From Micromonospora globbae (lineage in GTDB: Bacteria > Actinomycetota > Actinomycetes > Mycobacteriales > Micromonosporaceae): a stretch of DNA of 64,000 nt. Shown here piece by piece: positions 17,472 to 24,401 of this stretch. Under the pieces are notes generated by a model. The model was not told the DNA's origin. It did no database searches and saw only the letters and a program-made list of their open reading frames with translations. A program made the position numbers and the translations under genes. Within the stretch, counting starts at the first letter, position 1. Every line of letters begins with the position of its first letter. The stretch is from positions 109,446-173,445 of the forward strand of contig NZ_RAQQ01000017.1 of NCBI RefSeq assembly GCF_003610785.1, given 5' to 3'.

Positions 17472-17495
17472 GGGCAGGACCAGAAGGCCCTGCCC
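17472..17495 (-). terminator. Attenuator hairpin of the DAHP synthase leader
   Basis: On the minus strand GGGCAGG-N10-CCTGCCC is followed by TTTCGTG: a 7-bp GC stem and short T-run, 63 bp upstream of the DAHP synthase start and 24 bp after the leader-peptide stop. AGCCGGCT, self-complementary, occurs three times around it (17450-17457, 17496-17503, about 17549-17556), so mutually exclusive pairings are possible. Confidence 0.72.
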
Positions 17496-17518
17496 AGCCG
17501 GCTCGAAGAGAGGTGACG

Positions 17519-17584
17519 TCAGATCATGGTGAAGTCACCGGCTCCTCCAGCCGGCTGCCTAAACCATCGATACGACCGCGTCAC
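17519..17584 (-). CDS. Aromatic-rich leader peptide of the DAHP synthase attenuator
   Basis: A 21-codon ORF, GTG start, reading VTRSYRWFRQPAGGAGDFTMI. It has Tyr5, Trp7 and Phe8 within four codons, i.e. all three end products of the pathway, and a second Phe. No Shine-Dalgarno is present. TAGGCT (17592-17597) ends 7 nt before the GTG and TGAACA lies upstream at -35 distance, so the message is probably leaderless, as established for the trp leader in Streptomyces. The stop codon is followed by the attenuator stem. Ribosome stalling at Tyr/Trp/Phe codons would permit read-through. Confidence 0.75.
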   Translation of the reverse strand: MTRSYRWFRQPAGGAGDFTMI

Positions 17585-17692
17585 GCCGACCAGCCTACCC
17601 GACGTGGCGCGGGTGTTCACCCGGACGCCGGTGAGGTTCCCAACCTGCGGGCACGCGGCGTGGCCGCTGCCGCCGCGGGGTAAGGGGGACGC

Positions 17693-17776
17693 ATGAGCGA
17701 GCGCAGCGAGCGAATCATCGGGCACAGCGCGGTGGAGCCTCGTGACGGCGCCGACCGGAGGGAGGTGGCGGCATGA
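17693..17776 (+). other. Short coupled ORF with SERSER motif (possible dispersed repeat)
   Basis: A 27-codon frame starting MSERSERIIGHSA overlaps the next ATG (ATGA at 17773). The sequence GAGCGCAGCGAGCG at its start is a low-complexity near-palindrome that recurs before many genes in Micromonosporaceae as I recall. It may be a repeat rather than a gene. Confidence 0.3.
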
Positions 17777-17985
17777 GCGACGAGTGGAGCGAGGCCGACC
17801 GGGTCGAGTCCCGGGCCCACCTGTTGCCGGAGGAGGCGGCCGTGGGCAGCGACGACCCGGAGGCGCAGGCGGAGGCGATCCTCACCGAGTCCGACGTCCG
17901 CGAGGACCGGAACGTGGCGCCGGACACGGTGCTGGAGCACCGCACCTCGGATCAGACGGTGACGCCCAGCGAGCCGCCGGACTGA
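17773..17985 (+). CDS. Small acidic hypothetical protein
   Basis: 70 residues, very acidic and hydrophilic (MSDEWSEADRVESRAHLLPEEAAVGSDDPEAQAEAILTESDVRED...). The block DPEAQAEAILTESDVR is typical of small actinobacterial proteins of unknown role. GGAGGGAGGT lies 5 nt upstream of the ATG. The 3' end overlaps the convergent gene by 34 bp. Confidence 0.62.
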   Translation: MSDEWSEADRVESRAHLLPEEAAVGSDDPEAQAEAILTESDVREDRNVAPDTVLEHRTSDQTVTPSEPPD

Positions 17986-18698
17986 ACGGAGGCACCGCGC
18001 GCCCGCCGGGAGCCGCGGTAGGTGTGGTCCCGCAGCCACGCGAGCACCCCGGTGGCCCGCAGCCCGTCGGGGAGGTTGTGGATCGGGTCGAACGCCAGCA
18101 CGGCGTCCTGCCGGGCGCTGAGCTGGGTGCCGATGCTGACCTGGCCGAACGGCCGCCACGGGCCGACGGCGGAGGCCGTCGCGAGCACCAGGCGCGGCTC
18201 GTCGACCCGGGTCGCGGCCGCCGCCTCGGCGAGGCTCCGGCCCAGGCCGGGGGAGTCCGGGTCGGCCAGCGCCGCGAGCCAGAGCCGCCCCCGGCCGCCG
18301 TGCAGCGGCACGATCGTGCTGTACGTCCCGGCGAAGCGGCGTCGGGGCAGCGGCACCGACCGCAGCACCGGCGGCGCGCCGCTCGAACTCACCAGCAGGT
18401 CGAACGGCCGGTCGCCCTCGGTGTGCACCCGCACGGCCAGGCCGAGCACGTCCGGCCAGCTTCCCGGGGTGGGCATCCCCTTGGACAGCCGGATCGTCGC
18501 CGGGTACCGGCCCGGCTCGTCGAGGAGCGGCACACCGGTGGGCGGGCCGCCCGTACCCCAGATCGTGACCTCGCCGGCGAACGACCGGCCGGCGGGATGC
18601 AGCAGCCGGGCCCGCCGCAGGCGGGTCAGGACCTCGGCGGCGTGGGTGAGGGCCTCGCCCGCGCGGGCCGCGACGGTGGACGGGGTGGGCACGGACAT
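17952..18698 (-). CDS. Catalase-fold protein (often labelled phosphodiesterase)
   Basis: 248 residues. The pattern LLHPAGRSFAGEVTIWG...YPATIRLSKG...WPDVLGLAVRVHTEGDRPFDLLVSSSG mirrors the catalase barrel (compare the GFAVRFYTEEG and DL-V-N segments of catalases), without the N-terminal arm and without a recognisable proximal Tyr-based heme motif. Databases commonly call this family phosphodiesterase; the sequence shows no phosphodiesterase motif. Heme binding is possible but unproven. Confidence 0.6.
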   Translation of the reverse strand: MSVPTPSTVAARAGEALTHAAEVLTRLRRARLLHPAGRSFAGEVTIWGTGGPPTGVPLLDEPGRYPATIRLSKGMPTPGSWPDVLGLAVRVHTEGDRPFDLLVSSSGAPPVLRSVPLPRRRFAGTYSTIVPLHGGRGRLWLAALADPDSPGLGRSLAEAAAATRVDEPRLVLATASAVGPWRPFGQVSIGTQLSARQDAVLAFDPIHNLPDGLRATGVLAWLRDHTYRGSRRARGASVQSGGSLGVTV

Positions 18699-18811
18699 GC
18701 CCCTCCGGTACCCCGGCCCGGCCGGTCGATGCCCCGATCCGGGCTCCCGCCGCGGGACGCGGCGCGACCGCGCGTCACCTTTCCGCCCGGGAGATCGGAT
18801 AGCGTCGTCCC

Positions 18812-20104
18812 ATGCCCGACAGCGGTTACCCCTGGCCCATCGAGACGACCCGACTGGACAACGGCCTGCGCGTGGTGGTGAGCGAGGACCGCACCGCGCC
18901 GGCGGTCGCGGTGAACCTCTGGTACGACGTCGGTTCCCGGCACGAGCCGCAGGGGCAGACCGGCTTCGCCCACCTGTTCGAGCACCTCATGTTCGAGGGC
19001 TCGGTGAACGTCGCGAAGACCGAGCACATGAAGCTCATCCAGGGCGCCGGCGGTTCCCTCAACGCCACCACGAACCCGGACCGGACGAACTACTTCGAGA
19101 CGGTCCCGGCCGAGCACCTGGAGCTGGCGCTCTGGCTGGAGGCCGACCGGATGGGTGGCCTGGTGCCGGCGCTGACCCAGGAGACGCTGGACAACCAGCG
19201 GGACGTGGTCAAGAACGAACGACGCCAGCGCTACGAGAACGTGCCGTACGGCGACGCGTGGCTGCGGCTGCTGCCGTTGCTCTACCCGCCCGGGCATCCG
19301 TACCACCACGCCACGATCGGTTCGATGGCCGACCTGAACGCCGCCGACCTGGCCACCTTCCAGGCGTTCCACCGGACGTACTACGCGCCCGACAACGCCG
19401 TCCTCACCGTGGTCGGCGACACCTCCGCGGCCGAGGTGTTCGCGCTCGCCGAGAAGTACTTCGGCGGCATCCCGGCGCGGGGGGACATCCCGGCCGCGCC
19501 GGACGGCCGGACGGTGCCGGCCACCGGCCGGCCGGTCGCGGAGACGGTCACCGCCGACGTGCCGGCTCCCCGGGTGTACGTGGCGCACCGCACCCACCCG
19601 TTCGGCAGCCCCGGCTACGACGTGATCACCGTGCTGGCGGCCGTGCTCGGCAGCGGCCGGGGGAGCCGGCTCTACCAGCGGCTCGCCGACGGGGAGCGGA
19701 TCGCCCAACCGGACCTGGTCGGGGCGTACGGGGTGGACCTGGCGCACGCGCCGGCGCCGCTGATCGCGACGGTGACCGCCCGGCCCGGGGTGGGCGCCCA
19801 GCGGCTGGCCGACGGGCTGCACGCGGTCATGGACGAGCTGGCCACCGTGCCCGTCACCCCCAGCGAGCTGGACCGCGCCAAGGCGCTGCTCAGCACCGCG
19901 TGGTGGCGGCAGATGTCCACGGTGGACGGGCGTGCGGACACGCTCAGCCGGTACGCCACCCAGTTCGGCGACCCGGCCCGGGCCGCCGAGCGGTTGCCCG
20001 CCTGGCTCGCGGTGACCGCCGAGCAGATCGCCGAGGCCGCCGCGGAGGTGCTCGCCGCCGACGACCGGGTGACCCTGACCTACCTCGCCGAGGAGAAGCC
20101 ATGA
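18812..20104 (+). CDS. M16 family zinc metallopeptidase, catalytic subunit
   Basis: 430 residues. The inverted zinc motif HLFEH (His54, Glu57, His58) with the third ligand Glu136 (VVKNERRQRYENVPYG) marks the active beta-type subunit of M16B peptidases. Two M16 domains are present. The ATG follows TAGCGT by 6 nt, so it is probably leaderless. It overlaps the second M16 gene by 4 bp. The pair should form a clam-shell heterodimer that degrades peptides. Confidence 0.93.
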   Translation: MPDSGYPWPIETTRLDNGLRVVVSEDRTAPAVAVNLWYDVGSRHEPQGQTGFAHLFEHLMFEGSVNVAKTEHMKLIQGAGGSLNATTNPDRTNYFETVPAEHLELALWLEADRMGGLVPALTQETLDNQRDVVKNERRQRYENVPYGDAWLRLLPLLYPPGHPYHHATIGSMADLNAADLATFQAFHRTYYAPDNAVLTVVGDTSAAEVFALAEKYFGGIPARGDIPAAPDGRTVPATGRPVAETVTADVPAPRVYVAHRTHPFGSPGYDVITVLAAVLGSGRGSRLYQRLADGERIAQPDLVGAYGVDLAHAPAPLIATVTARPGVGAQRLADGLHAVMDELATVPVTPSELDRAKALLSTAWWRQMSTVDGRADTLSRYATQFGDPARAAERLPAWLAVTAEQIAEAAAEVLAADDRVTLTYLAEEKP

Positions 20105-21441
20105 CGCTCATCGCCACCCGCCCCGGGCCGGGTCCGGCCCGCCCGTACCGGTTCCCGTCGGTGGTCCGCCGCGCCGTGGCCGGCGGTCAGGTCGTCGCCG
20201 CGCACCTGCCGGGACAGAACCTCGCGGTCGCGCTGCTGCTGCTCGACGCCGGCGCCGAGCGGGAACCGGTCGGCAAGGAGGGCCTCGGCGGGGTGCTCGC
20301 CAAGGCGCTGGAGGAGGGGACGGCCCAGCGGGACGCGGCCGCGTACGCCCTCGCCGTCGAGGGGCTCGGCACCGAGCTGGTGACCGCGCTGGACTGGGAC
20401 TCGTTCCAGGTCAGCGTGCAGGTCCCGGTCGACCGGCTGGGCGCCGCCGTCGAACTGCTCGCCGAGGCGGTCCGTACGCCCCGGCTCGACCCGGCCGACG
20501 TGGTCCGGGTCCGGGACGACGAGGCCACCGCGCTGCGGATGGACTGGGCCAACCCGGGGCCGCGGGCGGACGCCGCGCTGCGCGCCGACCTGTTCGGCGC
20601 GGAGAACCGTTGGGGCCGCCCGATGTACGGCGACCCGGAGTCGGTCGCCGGCCTGGACGTCGAGGACGTGCGGGTCTTCCACTCGGAGTGGTTCATCCGG
20701 CCCGGCACGCTCGTCGTCGCCGGCGACCTGGACCGGGTGGACCTCGACGCGCTCGGGGCGGCGGCGTTCGCCGGCACCGGCGGGGGGCCGGTGGACCGGG
20801 CCGGCCCGATCGACGTCCGGCTGCGCGAGGGGCGGCGGATCATCCTGGTCGACCGGCCCGGGTCGGTGCAGTCCACGCTGCGGCTGGGGCATCCGTCCCC
20901 GCACCGCGCCCACCCCGACCACGTGCCCATGACGCTGGCCGGCACGGTCCTCGGCGGCGCCTTCACGTCGCGGCTCAACCACCTGATCCGCGAGGTGCGC
21001 GGCTACACGTACGGCATCCGCGGCGACTTCGCCTCGTCCCGGCGCTTCGGCCGGTTCGCGGTCAGCTCCGGGGTGCAGACCGCCGTCACCGCTCCCGCCC
21101 TCACCGAGGCGGTCGGCGAGATCTCGCGTACGCAGAGCGGCGGGGTCACCGAGGAGGAGTTGGCCGTGGCCCGCTCCTGGCGGGCCGGGCAGCTCTCGGT
21201 GGAGCTGCAGAGCCCTCGGGCGATCGCCGCGGCGCTCGCCACCCTCGTGGTGCACGACCTGCCGGACGACTACCACGCGCGGCTGCGGGAGGCGCTGCTC
21301 GCCGCCGACGTCGACCAGGTGAGCGCGGCGGCCGCCACGCACCTGCACCCGGAGTCGCTCACCCTCGTCGTCGAGGGCGACGCCGCGGTGATCCGCGACG
21401 AACTCGCCGCGACCGGCCTCGGCGAGATCGTCGAGTCCTGA
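20101..21441 (+). CDS. M16 family non-catalytic subunit
   Basis: 446 residues, two M16 domains but no HxxEH motif at the expected place (ALLLLDAGAEREPVGKEGLGGVLAKALEEGT). The C-terminal domain has the Arg/Tyr pair typical of the alpha-type partner (LIREVRGYTYGIRG, about residue 300). It supplies substrate-binding residues to the preceding catalytic subunit. The start is coupled by ATGA overlap. A terminator-like stem follows. Confidence 0.92.
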   Translation: MTLIATRPGPGPARPYRFPSVVRRAVAGGQVVAAHLPGQNLAVALLLLDAGAEREPVGKEGLGGVLAKALEEGTAQRDAAAYALAVEGLGTELVTALDWDSFQVSVQVPVDRLGAAVELLAEAVRTPRLDPADVVRVRDDEATALRMDWANPGPRADAALRADLFGAENRWGRPMYGDPESVAGLDVEDVRVFHSEWFIRPGTLVVAGDLDRVDLDALGAAAFAGTGGGPVDRAGPIDVRLREGRRIILVDRPGSVQSTLRLGHPSPHRAHPDHVPMTLAGTVLGGAFTSRLNHLIREVRGYTYGIRGDFASSRRFGRFAVSSGVQTAVTAPALTEAVGEISRTQSGGVTEEELAVARSWRAGQLSVELQSPRAIAAALATLVVHDLPDDYHARLREALLAADVDQVSAAAATHLHPESLTLVVEGDAAVIRDELAATGLGEIVES

Positions 21442-21764
21442 CGGCCCGCCCGCGCGGCGCCCGCCGGTCCCGCCTCCGTTCGGGGCGGGGTCGGCGGGCC
21501 GCCGCCCGACCGGCCGTGCCCGGACCTGATGTGATCTCGGTCGCGCCTCCCGTGCCGGCGGGCGCCGGGCGGTCGCCCGTGCCGACGGGAACGGCTGCGG
21601 CCGGACGGCCCTCCCGCCCCGGGATCTTCCGTACGTCGGGCCGCCGCGCGCGTACGTTTGCGGGCCGCCGGCCGTCCCGGTGACGGCCGTGACGGGGAGG
21701 CGGGGCGTACGGCTGGTGGGAAACGGTTCCCGGTTCCGGTGGCCTCCTGGGTAGCCTCGCGAGC
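21442..21764. other. 323-bp spacer before asd: terminator and promoter
   Basis: A stem of 13 pairs out of 15 (21460-21474 with 21484-21498, arm CCCGCCGGTCCCGCC) probably terminates the M16 operon. Nearer asd an inverted repeat GGGAA-ACGG-TTCCC (21718-21731) precedes TAGCCT (21752-21757), which ends 7 nt before the asd ATG. No gene is seen. Confidence 0.65.
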
Positions 21765-22790
21765 ATGAGGATCGGCATTGTGGGGGCCACCGGGCAGGTC
21801 GGTGGCGTGATGCGGCAGGTGCTGGCGGAGCGGGAGTTCCCGGCGGAGCAGGTGCGGTTGTTCGCCTCGGCGCGGTCGGCCGGCCGGACCCTGCCCTGGC
21901 GGGGCGACGAGATCACCGTGGAGGACGCGGCCACCGCCGACTACTCGGGTCTCGACATCGTGCTGTTCTCCGCCGGCAAGGGCACGGCGAAGGAGCTGGC
22001 CCCCCGGGTGGCCGCCGCGGGCGCCGTCGTGATCGACAACTCGTCGGCGTTCCGGATGGACCCGGACGTGCCGCTGGTGGTCGCCGAGGTCAACCCGCAC
22101 GCCGCCGCCGTACGCCCCAAGGGCATCATCGCCAACCCGAACTGCACGACGATGGCCGCCATGCCGGTGCTGCGCCCGCTGCACGCGGAGGCGGAGCTGG
22201 TCAGCCTCGTCGTCGCCACCTACCAGGCGGTCTCCGGGGCCGGCCTGGCCGGCGTCGCCGAGCTGGACGAGCAGGTCCGCAAGGTCGCCGAGCACGCCGC
22301 CGGGCTCACGTTCGACGGCGACGCCGTGGAGTTCCCCGCCCCCCGCTCGTTCGCCGCGCCGGTGGCGTTCAACGTGCTCCCGCTCGCGGGCGCGATTGTC
22401 GACGACGGCTCCTTCGAGACCGAGGAGGAGCAGAAGCTCCGCAACGAGAGCCGCAAGATCCTCGAAATTCCGGGTCTGAAGGTCTCCGGCACCTGCGTCC
22501 GGGTTCCCGTGTTCACCGGCCACTCCCTCCAGATCAACGCCCGGTTCGCCCGGCCGATCACCCCGCAGCGCGCCCGCGAGCTGCTCGACGGTGCTCCCGG
22601 CGTGACGCTGTCCGACGTGCCGACGCCGCTTCAGGCGGCCGGCAGGGACCCGGTCTACGTCGGCCGGATCCGCGCCGACGAGACCGTCGCGCACGGGCTG
22701 GCCCTGTTCTGCTCGAACGACAACCTGCGCAAGGGCGCCGCCCTCAACGCCGTGCAGATCGCCGAACTCGTCGCGGCCGAGCGGCGCTGA
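21765..22790 (+). CDS. asd: Aspartate-semialdehyde dehydrogenase
   Basis: Reduces aspartyl phosphate to aspartate semialdehyde for lysine/DAP, threonine and methionine synthesis. 341 residues, usual length. NADP fold GATGQVGG (residues 7-14), catalytic Cys127 in NPNCTT, the substrate-binding region QAVSGAGLAGVAEL and the catalytic His in FTGHSLQINARF. No aspartokinase gene is adjacent upstream, unlike the usual lysC-asd pair. The start follows a -10-like TAGCCT by 7 nt. An 11-bp gap separates it from the PPOX gene. Confidence 0.96.
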   Translation: MRIGIVGATGQVGGVMRQVLAEREFPAEQVRLFASARSAGRTLPWRGDEITVEDAATADYSGLDIVLFSAGKGTAKELAPRVAAAGAVVIDNSSAFRMDPDVPLVVAEVNPHAAAVRPKGIIANPNCTTMAAMPVLRPLHAEAELVSLVVATYQAVSGAGLAGVAELDEQVRKVAEHAAGLTFDGDAVEFPAPRSFAAPVAFNVLPLAGAIVDDGSFETEEEQKLRNESRKILEIPGLKVSGTCVRVPVFTGHSLQINARFARPITPQRARELLDGAPGVTLSDVPTPLQAAGRDPVYVGRIRADETVAHGLALFCSNDNLRKGAALNAVQIAELVAAERR

Positions 22791-22801
22791 CCGGGGCGGG
22801 G

Positions 22802-23254
22802 GTGGAGAAGACCGTGGCGGACGAGCGTACGCGGCGGGCGTTGACGGACCTGGTCGCCGCCCGCCGGCTGGGCGTGCTCGCGACGATCAAGCGGGACGGG
22901 CGGCCGCAGCTGTCCACCGTGATCTACTCGTACGACGCGGACGCCGGCCTGATCCGCGTCTCGGTGACCGACGACCGGGCCAAGACCGCGAACCTGCGCC
23001 GCGACCCCCGAGCCACCTTCCACGTCGCCAGCGAGGACGGCTGGGCGTACGCGGTGGTGGACGGGCGCGCCGAGCTGACCCCGGTGGCGGCCGATCCGGG
23101 TGACGCCACCGTCGAGGAGCTGATCGCGCTCTACCGGTCGATCCAGGGCGAGCACCCCGACTGGGACGACTACCGGCGCGCGATGGTCGCCGAACGGCGT
23201 CTCGTGCTGCGCCTGCACGTCGAGCGCGTCTACGGGCTTCCGCCCCGCGCCTGA
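22802..23254 (+). CDS. PPOX-class F420-dependent oxidoreductase
   Basis: 150 residues, split beta-barrel flavin/F420-binding fold. LVAARRLGVLATIKRDGRPQLSTVIYSYD (about residues 18-46), DDRAKTANLRRDPRATFHVASEDGWAYAVVDGRAEL (about 60-95) and DDYRRAMVAERRLVLRLHVERVYG match the actinobacterial PPOX/F420 family. It should reduce a small substrate with F420H2; the substrate is unknown. GTG start. It probably forms one transcript with asd. Confidence 0.87.
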   Translation: MEKTVADERTRRALTDLVAARRLGVLATIKRDGRPQLSTVIYSYDADAGLIRVSVTDDRAKTANLRRDPRATFHVASEDGWAYAVVDGRAELTPVAADPGDATVEELIALYRSIQGEHPDWDDYRRAMVAERRLVLRLHVERVYGLPPRA

Positions 23255-23348
23255 CGCGGCGCGGCTTCCGCCCCGCGGCTGACGCGGCGGCGTTACCCCG
23301 CCCGGCGGGACGGGTAGACGGCCGGTGCCGACACCGAGAGGGGGCACC

Positions 23349-23765
23349 ATGACAACGGTCGGAGAGTTCATGACGACCCGGTTGGTGACGATGGACGGCG
23401 ACGACACGCTCACCGCGGCGGCGCAGGAGATGCGCGACATGGCCATCGGCGACGTGGTCGTGACCGACGGCGACAACGTGGTCGGCATCGTGACGGACCG
23501 CGACATCACGGTACGGGCCGTGGCGGAGAACAAGGACCCGAACACCACGCGGCTCAACGAGATCACCTCGAAGGACGTGATCACCGTGAGCCAGTACGAC
23601 GACGCGGTCGCGGCCGCCGACCTGATGCGCACCTACGCGGTGCGCCGGCTGCCGGTCGTCGAGGACGGGCGCCTCATCGGGCTCGTGTCCATGGGTGACC
23701 TCGCCGTCGAGCGTGAGCCCCAGTCGGTGCTCGCCGACATCAGCGCCGACGATCCCAACAACTGA
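23349..23765 (+). CDS. Two-CBS-domain protein
   Basis: 138 residues forming one Bateman pair: VGEFMTTRLVTMDGDDTLTAAAQEMRDMAIGDVVVTDGDNVVGIVTDRDITVRAVAE and ITSKDVITVSQYDDAVAAADLMRTYAVRRLPVVEDGRLIGLVSMGDLA. Such stand-alone CBS proteins bind adenosine nucleotides (family knowledge). The ATG at 23349 has AGAGGGGG 5 nt upstream. A terminator follows. Confidence 0.9.
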   Translation: MTTVGEFMTTRLVTMDGDDTLTAAAQEMRDMAIGDVVVTDGDNVVGIVTDRDITVRAVAENKDPNTTRLNEITSKDVITVSQYDDAVAAADLMRTYAVRRLPVVEDGRLIGLVSMGDLAVEREPQSVLADISADDPNN

Positions 23766-23783
23766 CCGTCCGCCGCGGGCGTA

Positions 23784-23815
23784 CGCCGGCTCCCCGCACC
23801 GTCGGGGAGCCGGCG
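23784..23815 (+). terminator. Terminator after the CBS protein gene
   Basis: A 13-bp perfect stem CGCCGGCTCCCCG with a 6-nt loop (23784-23796 with 23803-23815), 19 bp after the stop codon. Confidence 0.85.
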
Positions 23816-24032
23816 TTCACGTCTGCGCCGGGGCGGCCGTGCCCGCGGCGCGCCGGCTCGCCGCCGCCCCGAGCGGTCCGGGCTCTCCGCCCCCTCGCGC
23901 CGCTCACCCGAACTGGGCGAGGTTGACGGCGTCGCGGGCGGGGACTTCTGCTCCGATGCCGTGCGGCCGCCCGGAGGACCACCCGCCCCGGCCGGGCGGG
24001 ACCGGGCGCGATCGACCGGGAGGAGGGGACCC

Positions 24033-24401
24033 TTGGACGCCACGACGAGGTTCTTCGAGGAGATCGACCGGCGGGGGTACGAACCGCGGCTGGCCAAGAC
24101 GACCGGCAGTCTCCGGATCGACCTCCAGGAGGGGCCACGGACGATGCACTGGTTCCTGAAGATCGACCACGGCCGGATCGAGGTGAGCCAGCAGAACCAG
24201 GAGGCGGACACGGTGGTGGGGACCAGTCCGCAACTGTTCGAGGAGATCGCGTCCGGCCGCGAGCACGGGATCGCGGCCATCCTGCGCGGCGACATGACGG
24301 TGTCCGGCGACGCCCGGCTGCTCGTACAGGTGGAGCGGATCTTCCCCGGCAACCCGGACGCGCGCGGTCCCCGGCGGCGGTTCCAGCAGGAGGTGCGCTG
24401 A
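24033..24401 (+). CDS. SCP2-like sterol-carrier-fold protein
   Basis: 122 residues. Strand pattern SLRIDLQEGPRTMHWFLKIDHGRIEVSQQNQEADTVVGTSPQLFEEIASGREHGIAAILRGDMTVSGDARLLVQVERIFP matches the SCP2 lipid-carrier fold, where the segment HxxAxLxGDMTVxGD is characteristic. The start is TTG at 24033, favoured by GGGAGGAGGGG 4 nt upstream. The stop overlaps the next ATG by one base, so it is coupled to the glycosidase gene. The biological link between the two is not obvious. Confidence 0.75.
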   Translation: MDATTRFFEEIDRRGYEPRLAKTTGSLRIDLQEGPRTMHWFLKIDHGRIEVSQQNQEADTVVGTSPQLFEEIASGREHGIAAILRGDMTVSGDARLLVQVERIFPGNPDARGPRRRFQQEVR

